This document shows, piece after piece, positions 34,863 to 45,130 of a stretch of DNA of 64,000 nucleotides. Numbering within the stretch: position 1 is the first letter of the stretch; the number at the start of each line of letters is the position of its first letter. A model generated the notes under the pieces. The model was given only the letters and a program-made list of their open reading frames with translations, was not told the DNA's origin and ran no database searches. Source of the DNA: Fontibacillus panacisegetis (GTDB lineage: Bacteria > Bacillota > Bacilli > Paenibacillales > Paenibacillaceae); the NCBI RefSeq assembly GCF_900102215.1, contig NZ_FNBG01000011.1, positions 62,001 to 126,000 of the forward strand, given 5' to 3'. The position numbers and the translations under genes are program-made.

Positions 34863-36694
34863 GGCGACTCGCCTCCTTGTCTCTGCTGAGGCAGTGTAAA
34901 GGTAACCTTCGTTCCCTTGCCCAGCTCCGATTGCAACGAAATCGTACCGCCATGCGCCTTCACAATTTCCCGGGCAATGGACAAACCAAGCCCCGTACCT
35001 CCCATATTTCGTGATCGCGCCTTATCAACACGATAGAATCGCTCAAAAATCCGGTCCAAATCCCTCTTTGGAATACCAATTCCGTTATCCTGTACTGAAA
35101 TGGCGAGCAGCCCATCCTCCATACTGCGGGCTTCAATGGCAATCGTCCCGCCTTCAGGCGTATATTTCATCGCATTGGAAATCAAATTATCCAGCACCTG
35201 GTCAATCTGATCACGATCAATCCAGGCTGTACTTACTCCGCTGCTGATAAATAACGTGGGCTTGATTCCTTTTTCCTGCATTTGAAAAGAAAACCGATCC
35301 GTCACTTCCTCCAGCATCTCCATCACACCGGTTGGCTGCTTGCGAAGCATAGCCTCCTTGGAATCCAGCCGCGACAAATGCAGTAGATCCGTAACTAGAC
35401 GGATCATCCGCTCGGTCTGGATCTGAATCACAGAGGTGAACTTCGGCCCAAGCTCCGGATCGCTAAGCGCTCCATCCTCCAGAGCCTCCGTATAGCTCTT
35501 GATCGTCGTCAGTGGTGTACGCAGCTCATGGGATACATTCGCTACAAATTCCCGCCGCGATTCTTCCAGCTTCTCCTGTTCAGTGACATCCTGGAGTACC
35601 GCAATCGTTCCGATGATGCCAAATTCCCGCCGATGAATCGGTGTAAAGGTGACTCGAATAACAAACGAATCACCCTCTTCGACCTCATCCTCCAGAAGCG
35701 TAGAATGCATCGTGCCCTGCTGAAGAATGTCCTGTTCCTCAGGTGTCAGATGAAGCAACTCCGCGATATTCATATCGCCTACCTGATCCTCACCCACCTT
35801 GAGCATTTCACTAGCGCGACGATTCATCAAAATGACCGTGCCTGTCCCATCCGTCGCAATTACACCGTCGCTCATATTCGTCAAAATCGAAGCCAGCTTC
35901 TCTTTCTCTTCCTCGTTCTGTGCCAGTGCATTGCGAAGCCGACTAGTCATATAGTTAAATGCTTTGCTGAGCTGTCCGATCTCGTCATTTCCGCGCACAG
36001 GCATCTTCTGATGGAACTCTCCTTCCGCTACAGCCGTTGCCCTGCGGGTCAATTCCTTAATCGGGGAAGTGATCGTATGGGCGAGAATCACGCCCAGCAC
36101 TGCGGTTAAACCAAGCGCCAGCAAAATACCGGAAATAAAAATATTGTTAATCCGTTCCATCGTATCGTACAGATCATTCATTGAGGCCGCGATGTAGATT
36201 GCACCCACAATTTTACCCTCGCTCATGACAGGCTTCGCCACTACTTTTTTGCGGATATTATCATCATCGATAATGTATTCCTCGTTGTCGCGAATGCCTT
36301 GTAACGCCCTATTCACTACGGTTTGCGTATTTTTAGTGCCTACATAATCCGCATGAGAAGGCTTGGAGGTAGTCAGAACCTTTCCGCTTGCATCAAGTAC
36401 TTGAATTTCTGCGCCGTTGATATTGAACAGATTGTTCACCAGTACACGCAGATTTTCCAGCGACTCCTCCGCCGCTTCCCCGGTCACTCCCAGGTTTTGC
36501 GCTGCTAGTACAGAGAGCAATTCTGCACGTTCTTGCAATTCTTTAGTAAAATTGCTCGTCAGCGATGTCTTCATAGCACTCACAAAATAAACCCCGATGA
36601 GCTGCATCGCAATCAGAATCAGCAACACATAGACGATAATTAACTTAGCCTGGAGAGTGCGGAAGAAAGAGGGCAGATTCATGCTAGAATCCAC
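34859..36694 (-). CDS. walK: Sensor kinase WalK (YycG)
   Basis: 611 residues: membrane segments at about 19-41 and 187-209, an extracytoplasmic sensor domain between them, HAMP (210-260), PAS (about 265-375), HisKA with H389 in [14 protein letters not shown], and ATPase boxes [28 protein letters not shown] and [14 protein letters not shown]. It is the essential two-component kinase that controls cell-wall hydrolases and growth in low-GC Gram-positive bacteria. It overlaps walR by 11 bp. Confidence 0.96.
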   Translation of the reverse strand: MDSSMNLPSFFRTLQAKLIIVYVLLILIAMQLIGVYFVSAMKTSLTSNFTKELQERAELLSVLAAQNLGVTGEAAEESLENLRVLVNNLFNINGAEIQVLDASGKVLTTSKPSHADYVGTKNTQTVVNRALQGIRDNEEYIIDDDNIRKKVVAKPVMSEGKIVGAIYIAASMNDLYDTMERINNIFISGILLALGLTAVLGVILAHTITSPIKELTRRATAVAEGEFHQKMPVRGNDEIGQLSKAFNYMTSRLRNALAQNEEEKEKLASILTNMSDGVIATDGTGTVILMNRRASEMLKVGEDQVGDMNIAELLHLTPEEQDILQQGTMHSTLLEDEVEEGDSFVIRVTFTPIHRREFGIIGTIAVLQDVTEQEKLEESRREFVANVSHELRTPLTTIKSYTEALEDGALSDPELGPKFTSVIQIQTERMIRLVTDLLHLSRLDSKEAMLRKQPTGVMEMLEEVTDRFSFQMQEKGIKPTLFISSGVSTAWIDRDQIDQVLDNLISNAMKYTPEGGTIAIEARSMEDGLLAISVQDNGIGIPKRDLDRIFERFYRVDKARSRNMGGTGLGLSIAREIVKAHGGTISLQSELGKGTKVTFTLPQQRQGGESP

Positions 36695-37400
36695 CCGCCT
36701 TGGAGCTGCGCATCATATAACCGAGTCCTCGACGCGTCAAAATATACTCCGGCTTGCTCGGGTCTTTCTCAATCTTCTCCCGAAGGCGCCGAATGGTCAC
36801 ATCCACCGTACGCACATCACCGAAATATTCAAATCCCCATACCGCTTGCAGCAGGTGCTCCCGAGTCATAACCTTTCCGGAGTTCTTCACCATATAATGT
36901 ACAAGCTCAAACTCCCGATGAGTCAGATCGAGCGGCTCCTCATTCTTATACACGGTATATGTATCCGTATCGATGAATAGCTCAAACAGACTAATTCCTT
37001 GTCTGTCCTCAGCGTCCTCCAGCGTAGAGGCTGGCTTCTGCTGCCTCCGCATTTGCGCCTTCACTCTGGCAAGAAGCTCTCTGGTACTGAACGGCTTGGT
37101 CACATAATCATCAGCGCCAAGCTCCAGCCCCAACACCTTATCTATTTCTCCGTCTTTTGCCGTCAGCATAATAATCGGCGTCTGCAGCTTAGCACGTACT
37201 TCCCTGCATACGTCCATACCATCTTTTCCTGGCAGCATTAAATCAAGCAGAATCAAATCCGGCTGCTCCGAAAAAGCAAGCTCCACCGCTTCAATTCCAT
37301 CAAAGGCGAGAACTACCTCATACCCCTCTTTTTCCAAATTAAACTTTAATATATCTGCAATCGGTCTTTCGTCATCTACCACTAATATTTTACCTTGCAT
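36684..37400 (-). CDS. walR: Response regulator WalR (YycF)
   Basis: 238 residues, OmpR family. Acidic pocket in [10 protein letters not shown], phosphoacceptor D53 in [13 protein letters not shown], Lys in DDYVTKPFS, and a winged-helix domain with [14 protein letters not shown]. It should activate autolysin genes with WalK. First gene of the operon walR-walK-walH-walI-walJ; the promoter is in the 150 bp upstream, which I did not resolve. Confidence 0.96.
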   Translation of the reverse strand: MQGKILVVDDERPIADILKFNLEKEGYEVVLAFDGIEAVELAFSEQPDLILLDLMLPGKDGMDVCREVRAKLQTPIIMLTAKDGEIDKVLGLELGADDYVTKPFSTRELLARVKAQMRRQQKPASTLEDAEDRQGISLFELFIDTDTYTVYKNEEPLDLTHREFELVHYMVKNSGKVMTREHLLQAVWGFEYFGDVRTVDVTIRRLREKIEKDPSKPEYILTRRGLGYMMRSSKAGGF

Positions 37401-37576
37401 CGTGCGACTTCACCCCAGACATTCAGGCCTTGGCCAATCTTACTCTATTTTAACATACCTGAAGCGTCCCTTTCATTACAACCAATTGTTATAGATAAAC
37501 TTCTGAAATCACAGTAAAATAAATCAATTCGAGCGCGGACATAAAAATCAACTTATTATGAGCTATGGAGGATATC

Positions 37577-38038
37577 ATGGGATTTTCGATAATAGGAACT
37601 ATAATAGCCGTAGTTATTCTATTGCCCAGCATTATTTTCTTTATAAAATTCCCGCCCAGGCATGCTGCAGAAGAAAAGAGTAAACTTCCAAAAATCTTCG
37701 AACTCCTGGAAAAAATAGGACAGATGGGTTGCATAGTATCTCTGGTTATTTCTAAAGACTTCTTCCTCATTGAAAAAGCAAACTACTTTACAATGTTAAT
37801 GGTCATATGCATTGCCTTGTATTATGCCTTATGGATTGCTTATGCGATAAAAGATGGAGAGTTCTCAGTTATGCTCAAGCCACTTCTATTCATCCCGATT
37901 CCGGGCGCAGTGCTGCCTGTATGTGCATTTGTTTTTGCCGCCTTGTGGGGCCAATGTATATGGTTGGGGGCATCAGCTATTATATTGGCTGTTGGGCATT
38001 GTACAATTAGCTGGGAAAGCTATAGACGCATAAAGTAA
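37577..38038 (+). CDS. Membrane protein of unknown function
   Basis: About 153 residues with four hydrophobic segments (near 3-22, 50-65, 70-90, 100-150), e.g. FSIIGTIIAVVILLPSIIFF and VLPVCAFVFAALWGQCIWLG. ATG at 37577 follows GGAGG. It is divergent from walR and convergent with the M23 peptidase gene, with the terminator at 38050 between. I do not recognise the family. Confidence 0.7.
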   Translation: MGFSIIGTIIAVVILLPSIIFFIKFPPRHAAEEKSKLPKIFELLEKIGQMGCIVSLVISKDFFLIEKANYFTMLMVICIALYYALWIAYAIKDGEFSVMLKPLLFIPIPGAVLPVCAFVFAALWGQCIWLGASAIILAVGHCTISWESYRRIK

Positions 38039-38049
38039 AGCAACCATCA

Positions 38050-38078
38050 AAAAAACCTGGCAGTTAGCCAGGTTTTTT
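38050..38078. terminator. Bidirectional Rho-independent terminator
   Basis: AAAAAACCTGGC and GCCAGGTTTTTT (12-bp arms) surround a 5-base loop. A-runs and T-runs on both sides let it serve the plus-strand membrane protein and the leftward peptidase gene. Confidence 0.9.
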
Positions 38079-38127
38079 GGGTTTAGATCCTACTCTTCTA
38101 TTTCTATATTTTTATCTCTACAGAATC

Positions 38128-39702
38128 TTATAAATATTTCATTGGATTTTGGATTGAACCGTTCTTATGAATTTCAAAATGAAGATGAGTGCCTGTGGAC
38201 CGACCCGTATTACCCATAACTCCGATCTTCGAACCCTTTTCTATGATTTCTCCCTCTTTCACGCTAATCTTGCTCAAATGTCCATACAGTGTTTGGTATC
38301 CATTATTATGATCAATAATAATACAATTACCATAACCGGATTTCGTACCAGCAAAAGTAACTACGCCATCATCAGAAGCAAGGATACTGCGGTTAGAAGA
38401 GACAAGGTCGATACCTTTATGCGTTCTTCCCCAACGTTGCCCATAGCTGCTCGACATCGCAGCTCCCGATACCGGCCAAGCAAAATCACCTGAACCCTCA
38501 CCAAGTACTACTTTTGTACCCTTAAGAACAATTTTCGGCCGCGATGCCTTCGTTACTTCCTGACCAAGCCATTCCTCGGCAACAACCTCACCGTTCTCTT
38601 TAGTTAAGCGATATTCCATCGTTTTAAGACCGCTTTGTCCTTGAGCAATAACTTTAGCCTCTCCGGCACGCATGGATTCACTTTTACGAATAATCACCTG
38701 CGGCTCTGTAACAATCTCTTCGGTTACACGTTCTACCGTTCTTACCGTAATTGACGGCTGCACTGCCTTAACACTGATTAAGGTTCCGATCTGCAGCGTC
38801 AGTTCCTTAACTTCGGGATTGTTCGCGTACAGCTCTTTCTGTGTAATGCTAAACCGCTTCGCAATCGAGGAGATCGTATCTCCTTCTCTAACCTCGTAAG
38901 TGATGGCCGCTTCATCTCCAGCCAAAATCCGTTCTACAGCAGCGTCAACATCCATCACCTTATTAGGATCCGTATCTACTCCAACCTTTGCAATCTCCTC
39001 GTTAAACTTTACAGATTCCAGTTCAACGTTATTTCCTGTTCCTGAGGTGCCTGAAGAATTTTTACCCAGGCCTCCGGTTCGCTTGATTTTGGATACAATG
39101 CCTTTTGATGCCGTAGTGGCAGGCGTATATTTGTTTTTTAATTGCTCCAAAACAGCATCTGCAGTAGCCTGATCCTTCACAATTCCGATCACTTTGCCGT
39201 CTACATGCAGCTCAACGCCTTTGGCGTAACCCGTAAGCATGCTATATACCTTATCCAAAGTTTCCTCAGAATTAATCTCTGCCTTGTATTTCTTTTCTTG
39301 AACAGTAGTAACGCCCTCAGTGTGTACTGCCATTTCTACGTCAGGATATTTTTGTTTATATTCCTGCTCTTTCTTGGTGTACAAGGCATTAAGATCATTT
39401 AAGTTCTTAATACTGCCTATTTCCTGATCACCTATGAACACCCGATAATAGGGCATCGTATTCGCATCCACATAATGACGCCCTGTCAAATACGCCGACC
39501 CCACAATAAATAGGCCTGCTATTGAACCGATTACGATTCTTTTCGTTCTAGTCAAGCTAGACCTGCTTATGCTCTCTCTAACCTTTTTCATTATGTTAAG
39601 CTTGGACACCTGTTGATCGTTCTCCGGACGGTCGTGGTTTTCCTGTGCTCGGTAGTACCCGCCCCTGCGCAACAGATTCCATCTCTCCTTGAAACCCTTC
39701 AT
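38128..39702 (-). CDS. LysM-G5-M23 peptidoglycan endopeptidase
   Basis: 524 residues. One membrane segment near 55-75 (IVIGSIAGLFIVGSAYL) anchors it; then a helical region, a LysM domain at about 270-315 (YEVREGDTISSIAKRFSIT), a G5 domain at about 325-400, and a C-terminal M23 domain. The zinc and catalytic motifs are HKGIDLVSSN and THLHFEIHKNG. It should cut peptide crosslinks in the cell wall. ATG at 39702 follows AAGGAG by six bases. Its position beside the wal operon suggests WalR control, but I could not find a clear WalR site. Confidence 0.92.
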   Translation of the reverse strand: MKGFKERWNLLRRGGYYRAQENHDRPENDQQVSKLNIMKKVRESISRSSLTRTKRIVIGSIAGLFIVGSAYLTGRHYVDANTMPYYRVFIGDQEIGSIKNLNDLNALYTKKEQEYKQKYPDVEMAVHTEGVTTVQEKKYKAEINSEETLDKVYSMLTGYAKGVELHVDGKVIGIVKDQATADAVLEQLKNKYTPATTASKGIVSKIKRTGGLGKNSSGTSGTGNNVELESVKFNEEIAKVGVDTDPNKVMDVDAAVERILAGDEAAITYEVREGDTISSIAKRFSITQKELYANNPEVKELTLQIGTLISVKAVQPSITVRTVERVTEEIVTEPQVIIRKSESMRAGEAKVIAQGQSGLKTMEYRLTKENGEVVAEEWLGQEVTKASRPKIVLKGTKVVLGEGSGDFAWPVSGAAMSSSYGQRWGRTHKGIDLVSSNRSILASDDGVVTFAGTKSGYGNCIIIDHNNGYQTLYGHLSKISVKEGEIIEKGSKIGVMGNTGRSTGTHLHFEIHKNGSIQNPMKYL

Positions 39703-39810
39703 GCTGATCTCCTTCACCATACATCAATTCGACAAAAGGTTTCAAAATTTTAACCTTTTTCCGCTATTGATTACTTTACCATAGCCTATCCATAGATTTC
39801 AACTTACGCA

Positions 39811-39856
39811 AAAAACGGCATAAACCCAGTTGTGATGCGGGTTTATGCCGTTTAGA
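39811..39856. terminator. Rho-independent terminator, bidirectional
   Basis: Perfect 15-bp arms AAACGGCATAAACCC / GGGTTTATGCCGTTT (39813-39827, 39839-39853), 11-base loop, flanked by AA-run on the left. On the minus strand the left A-run becomes a U-run, so it ends the gene at 39936-40532. Confidence 0.88.
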
Positions 39857-39935
39857 AAACCTTTCTTGCACTAGTATTTTGTTTACAAATATGTGAATGT
39901 TACCGCTATCATGCCTGCCATTTCAACAGATATCA

Positions 39936-40532
39936 TCATTCTTTTAACAATTTTATCATTTTAGCATACTCTGATTTATCGAGATATTTCGACAATATCT
40001 GTTCAATTTCTATCATTTCTGTCTCCGTTAACCCATCCTCCATCGCCTCGGTTAGCTTCTGCATCTCCTCCTGAGGCAATTTAGACATAAGGATCTTGAA
40101 TACCTCTTCTTTATCCGTATCCGCCAATTCATCCTTTTTCGCAACCAACTCGTCTGGTGTGACCAGTACCTGATCCTGCTGCCCTATCTGACCCTGCTGC
40201 TGATTCTGCTCATTTCCTGTCCCCGCCGCCCCTAAAGATGACCCTGAAGATATACCTCCCATCACTGGAAGAGCATCCTCCCCAGCGTTCTGCTCAGTCA
40301 CACTCTGCCCCTGCTTCCCCTTGTCGGATTTCGTCTGATCTGCATCTGAAAATCCGAGCATACCTTTTACCATTCCACCAAGGCTTGGAGCCTGTCCACT
40401 TATGGGCAAATTATAACTGCTAAGCAATGACTGAATATACGAGTTTACTACGTAGCCCGTAGTCATAATTGTAAGTACGCTAACCATAACGATCGTTAAT
40501 GACAGTCTCAGTAACCATCCAATCCATTTCAT
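39936..40532 (-). CDS. Membrane-anchored hypothetical protein with low-complexity linker
   Basis: 198 residues. An N-terminal signal anchor LSLTIVMVSVLTIMTTGYVV (about 10-29), then a Gly/Ser/Gln-rich linker up to about 120 and an acidic helical C-terminus (DKEEVFKILMSKLPQEEMQK...). AGAGGAGG precedes the ATG. No catalytic motif is visible. Organisation suggests an extracytoplasmic helper protein, perhaps specific for Paenibacillus. Function unknown. Confidence 0.75.
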   Translation of the reverse strand: MKWIGWLLRLSLTIVMVSVLTIMTTGYVVNSYIQSLLSSYNLPISGQAPSLGGMVKGMLGFSDADQTKSDKGKQGQSVTEQNAGEDALPVMGGISSGSSLGAAGTGNEQNQQQGQIGQQDQVLVTPDELVAKKDELADTDKEEVFKILMSKLPQEEMQKLTEAMEDGLTETEMIEIEQILSKYLDKSEYAKMIKLLKE

Positions 40533-40663
40533 CTGTAAAATCCTCCTCTGCCTCCTACTCTTCTATTTTCAGTATGGACGGCAAAGGGACAATTCAACCT
40601 TACCCACTCTAACAAGATACTTGTTTTTTGAAACTAGGGGGACTAGGTGGCTTATTTCGTTTT

Positions 40664-41038
40664 TTATTTGACTATTTCAATTCTAGTAGCAGCCGTACGT
40701 ATTATTCTGCTTTCTTCATATTTTCCGTTTGTCCATACATTAACACAGTCGCCAATCTTGGGGTTTTCTGTAATTTCCCCTGTGTTAACTTCAAATACTT
40801 TCGTTTGGTACTGAGAAATAATTTCTCTTGTTGTTTTATCTTTTACCTCTTCTTCTGTTAAGTCAGTTGCGATAATGATACTTGTACTATTCTTTTCAAT
40901 TACAATTCCTTGAATGTCCATTTCTTCACCTACTTGTTGGGTTTGTTCAATTGTTGAGTTATTTATAAAAAATTTATCGTTAACATTACAGCCAATTAAG
41001 TTAGCTGCGAAAAGTAAGGTAAAAAAATTTTTTTTCAT
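40664..41038 (-). CDS. Lipoprotein, DUF3221-like (YobA type)
   Basis: 124 residues. A lipoprotein signal MKKNFFTLLFAANLIGC ends with a Cys at 17. The mature part ends with IGDCVNVWTNGKYEESRIIRTAATRIEIVK-like sequence, in which GDxVxVWxNG and ESxxxxAAxxIEI resemble DUF3221 proteins. ATG at 41038 follows GGAGGAAGC; the frame extends to 41098 but without such a site. It lies in the small accessory pocket between purA and the wall peptidase. Confidence 0.7.
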   Translation of the reverse strand: MKKNFFTLLFAANLIGCNVNDKFFINNSTIEQTQQVGEEMDIQGIVIEKNSTSIIIATDLTEEEVKDKTTREIISQYQTKVFEVNTGEITENPKIGDCVNVWTNGKYEESRIIRTAATRIEIVK

Positions 41039-41105
41039 ATGCTTCCTCCATATCGTTTCTTTAACGAGAAGACGTATGCAACTCTGGAAATGTTTCAAGT
41101 AGTAT

Positions 41106-41149
41106 GGAAAAAAAGACCTTTCCGAGAGTAAATGATCAGGAAAGGTCTT
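41106..41149 (-). terminator. Rho-independent terminator of the protease remnant
   Basis: Perfect 11-bp arms AAGACCTTTCC / GGAAAGGTCTT (41113-41123, 41139-41149); the minus strand continues into TTTTTTT. Confidence 0.88.
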
Positions 41150-41155
41150 ACTATA

Positions 41156-41452
41156 TTAATTATTTAACCATGTTACAGGCGTTATGCCTAGTCGACTCTG
41201 CACATGAGTTACATGACTATATACCCGATAGGTTACCCCACTTGATGTGTAGCTGCCTTTGTGTACACCTTTGAGCTCCCCATTATTATTATTCCAAATC
41301 GTACCGCCACTGTCACCTCCTGCAGAAATATAATTGGCAACCCGCATTGAGTTATGCCAAACACTTCCATATACTGGATCATTCCAATACTGGCTATTAT
41401 TCTTACTAAGTAGTGTGCCACAACTATTTCCATTCATTCCAGATTTACAGCA
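41156..41452 (-). pseudogene. Trypsin-like (S1) secreted protease, C-terminal remnant
   Basis: A frame reads CCKSGMNGNSCGTLL, then ISAGGDSGGTIWNNNNGELKG and ends RLGITPVTWLNN. CKSG-NGxxCG and GDSGG are typical of streptogrisin or alpha-lytic-type S1 proteases. The nucleophile Ser region is kept but the His and Asp part is gone; a TAA stops the frame just before CCKSG. Only about 98 codons remain, with the original terminator at 41106 still present. It is not expected to be active. Confidence 0.72.
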
Positions 41453-41629
41453 TTATTGAGGTATCGATAAAAATCGGGATTCTTTTGACATTTATATATT
41501 CGAACAGAAGAGGAAAAAAACGCCATCTAGTGGGAGAAAACGAGGTACCTGACGAACAGGATATGTATATAATTCCTATATGTTAAGACATGAAAAAAAA
41601 ATTTATAAGTTACTAGTCTTAATTTATAT

Positions 41630-41664
41630 CGAGGTGGAAATTTATTTACTAATTATCCACCTCG
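41630..41664 (-). terminator. Inverted repeat downstream of purA
   Basis: CGAGGTGGA and TCCACCTCG (9-bp arms, 17-base loop). The minus strand continues ATATAAATTA, so the U-run is weak and termination may be inefficient. Arms and position suggest the purA terminator. Confidence 0.6.
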
Positions 41665-41701
41665 AATACTCATCACTGAAGTTTCTATGCAATACGTTAT
41701 T

Positions 41702-43042
<1,341 letters not shown>

Positions 43043-43090
43043 TCAATTAATAACATTACACGTCATTTTACTGCCTTAGGCAGCAATATT

Positions 43091-43119
43091 AGTTTAACAG
43101 TCTCCATTTTCAAAGTCAA
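43091..43119 (-). promoter_or_regulatory. purA promoter (sigma-A type)
   Basis: On the minus strand TTGACT (43119-43114) and TAAACT (43096-43091) are 17 bases apart. The transcript would start near 43085, about 100 bases before the purA ATG. The PurBoxes lie just upstream of the -35 hexamer. Confidence 0.65.
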
Positions 43120-43126
43120 ATCAAAG

Positions 43127-43162
43127 ACGAACAATTAAGGGCTCAATTCCTCAATTGTTCGT
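43127..43162. promoter_or_regulatory. Paired PurBox operator (PurR) of purA
   Basis: ACGAACAATT (43127-43136) and its exact inverse AATTGTTCGT (43153-43162) are 16 bases apart. Two inverted CGAAC boxes with 16-17 bases between them are the Bacillus PurR operator arrangement, bound when PRPP is low. Immediately upstream of the purA promoter, which agrees with PurR regulation of purA in Bacillus. The dyad is not followed by a U-run, so I do not call it a terminator. Confidence 0.75.
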
Positions 43163-43297
43163 AAAAGGATCAAGTATAGGTCTTTATATGTACACTATCT
43201 TTTCTCATCCGCCCAGTTCGACGACGGTGGTCGCTAAACAATGCTAGAGGCCGCCCTAACATCAACAACTTCAGAGAATACAAAACGCACCTCATAC

Positions 43298-43328
43298 AAA
43301 AAACGGGCTGACTTATTTCGTCAGCCCG
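43298..43328 (-). terminator. Rho-independent terminator of the gdpP-rplI-dnaB operon
   Basis: Perfect 9-bp arms CGGGCTGAC / GTCAGCCCG with a 7-base loop; the minus strand continues TTTTTTG. The stop codon of dnaB lies inside the stem. Confidence 0.9.
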
Positions 43329-44682
43329 CAAATGCATCTGTATGCGCTCGTTCATAATTTGCAAATTTATTAAAATTTTTCAAGAATACGAGCTCAACTG
43401 TTCCTACCGGACCATTCCGCTGTTTAGCAATAATAATCTCGATAATATTCTTCTTCTCCGTCTCTTGATTATAGTAATCATCACGATAGAGGAACGCTAC
43501 AATATCAGCATCCTGCTCTATAGAACCAGACTCCCGTAAGTCAGACATCATCGGTCGCTTATCCTGCCGTTGCTCTACACCCCGGCTAAGCTGCGATAAC
43601 GCAATTACAGGCACTTCTAATTCCCGAGCAATCTGCTTGAGTGTACGGGAAATTTCCGACACTTCCTGTTGACGGTTCTCGCCCGGCTTGCCGCGGCCGT
43701 GAATAAGCTGCAAATAGTCAATGAGGATCATGCCGAGCCCCTTCTCCTTCTTCAGCCGCCGGCATTTCGCCCGAATATCGGCCACAGTAATACCTGGTGT
43801 ATCATCGATATAAATCTCCGCTTCCGACAGGGCTGCAATTCCCATTGTCAGCTTGGACCAATCATCATCGCCCTTAAAATCACCTGTACGCATCACACCT
43901 GCATCAAGGTTCGCCTCCGCACAAATCATACGCTGAACAAGCTGAGGAGCTGACATTTCCAGACTAAAGATCGCAACCGTCTCTCTGGCCCGCACTGCCA
44001 CATTCTGCGCAATATTAAGTGCAAATGCAGTTTTACCTACGGAAGGCCGCGCCGCTACAATAATAAGATCGTTGCGCTGAAAACCGGAGGTCATCTTGTC
44101 CAAATCAACAAAACCTGACGGTATCCCCGTCGTATTTCCCCGGTTTTGATGCAATACTTCAACCCGCTCGAACACATCCATCAGGACATCGCGTATCGCA
44201 ATAAATCCGCTGCCTGAACGGCGATTGGAAATTTCCAGTATATTACGCTCGGCCTCGCTGAGCATTCCAGCAACATCTTCTCCACCTGTATAGCCGTCGC
44301 TGACTATTTGTGTCGCTGTACGGATCAATCTACGCAGCATCGATTTTTCTTCGATAATACGTGCGTAATAATCCACATTAGCTGCCGTTGGTACAGCATG
44401 AGCCAGCTTGGCCAAATAGCTTACACCGCCGACATCATCCAGCTCACCCCGGTCCTGAAGACGTGCTGTCAATGTAACGAGGTCGATCGGCTGACCTTCC
44501 TCGCCAAGCTGCACCATCGCCTCGTAGATCAGCTGATGAGGCTTGTCATAGAAATCTTCCGTTCTTACCCGCTCCATCGCGGTAATGAGCGCCTCGGACT
44601 GGAGCAATATGGCTCCAAGCACCGCCTGTTCCGCCTCCAGATTTTGCGGGGGAATCCGGTCGTAAAACAGATCTCCGCTCAT
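43321..44682 (-). CDS. dnaB: Replicative DNA helicase DnaB
   Basis: 453 residues (DnaC in B. subtilis naming). N-terminal helical domain LEAEQAVLGAILLQSE, then the RecA-like motor with Walker A VAARPSVGKTAFAL, Walker B MILIDYLQLIHG and the arginine finger segment in LSQLSRGVEQRQDKRP. Unwinds DNA at the fork as a hexamer. ATG follows GGAGG; it starts four bases after rplI. Confidence 0.97.
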   Translation of the reverse strand: MSGDLFYDRIPPQNLEAEQAVLGAILLQSEALITAMERVRTEDFYDKPHQLIYEAMVQLGEEGQPIDLVTLTARLQDRGELDDVGGVSYLAKLAHAVPTAANVDYYARIIEEKSMLRRLIRTATQIVSDGYTGGEDVAGMLSEAERNILEISNRRSGSGFIAIRDVLMDVFERVEVLHQNRGNTTGIPSGFVDLDKMTSGFQRNDLIIVAARPSVGKTAFALNIAQNVAVRARETVAIFSLEMSAPQLVQRMICAEANLDAGVMRTGDFKGDDDWSKLTMGIAALSEAEIYIDDTPGITVADIRAKCRRLKKEKGLGMILIDYLQLIHGRGKPGENRQQEVSEISRTLKQIARELEVPVIALSQLSRGVEQRQDKRPMMSDLRESGSIEQDADIVAFLYRDDYYNQETEKKNIIEIIIAKQRNGPVGTVELVFLKNFNKFANYERAHTDAFAG

Positions 44683-44686
44683 CCTG

Positions 44687-45130
44687 CTACTCCTCCGTAA
44701 CTTGAACCTTCAGTGTTGCTTTCACTTCGTGGTGAAGCTTCACTGGCACCTGGGTTACACCCAAAGTACGAATTGGATCATGCATTTCTATTTTACGTTT
44801 ATCAATTTTCACGCCGGCTTTCTCCAGTGCTTCAGCCACTTGCTTGCTCGTAATTGCACCGAACAGTCGTCCACCTTCACCAGCCTTAGCTTTCAGACTA
44901 ATCGTCATTTCCTCCAGCTTCTTGCCCAGGTTAATAGCTTCTTGCTTCTCATTTTCCTTACGTTTTACCTCAGCGGCTGTCTGATTCTCCAATGTTTTTA
45001 CATTACCATCTGTAGCCAGACGTACAAGACCACGCGGAATCAGAAAATTTTGTGCATACCCTTCAGATACTTCTTTAATTTCACCTTTTTTACCTTGTCC
45101 TTTTACATCTTTCAAAAAGATTACCTTCAT
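44687..45130 (-). CDS. rplI: 50S ribosomal protein L9
   Basis: 147 residues, full length. The N-terminal domain [20 protein letters not shown] and the long linker helix with [15 protein letters not shown] are characteristic; the C-terminal domain ends [17 protein letters not shown]. Its start overlaps gdpP by four bases (ATGA). Confidence 0.97.
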   Translation of the reverse strand: MKVIFLKDVKGQGKKGEIKEVSEGYAQNFLIPRGLVRLATDGNVKTLENQTAAEVKRKENEKQEAINLGKKLEEMTISLKAKAGEGGRLFGAITSKQVAEALEKAGVKIDKRKIEMHDPIRTLGVTQVPVKLHHEVKATLKVQVTEE

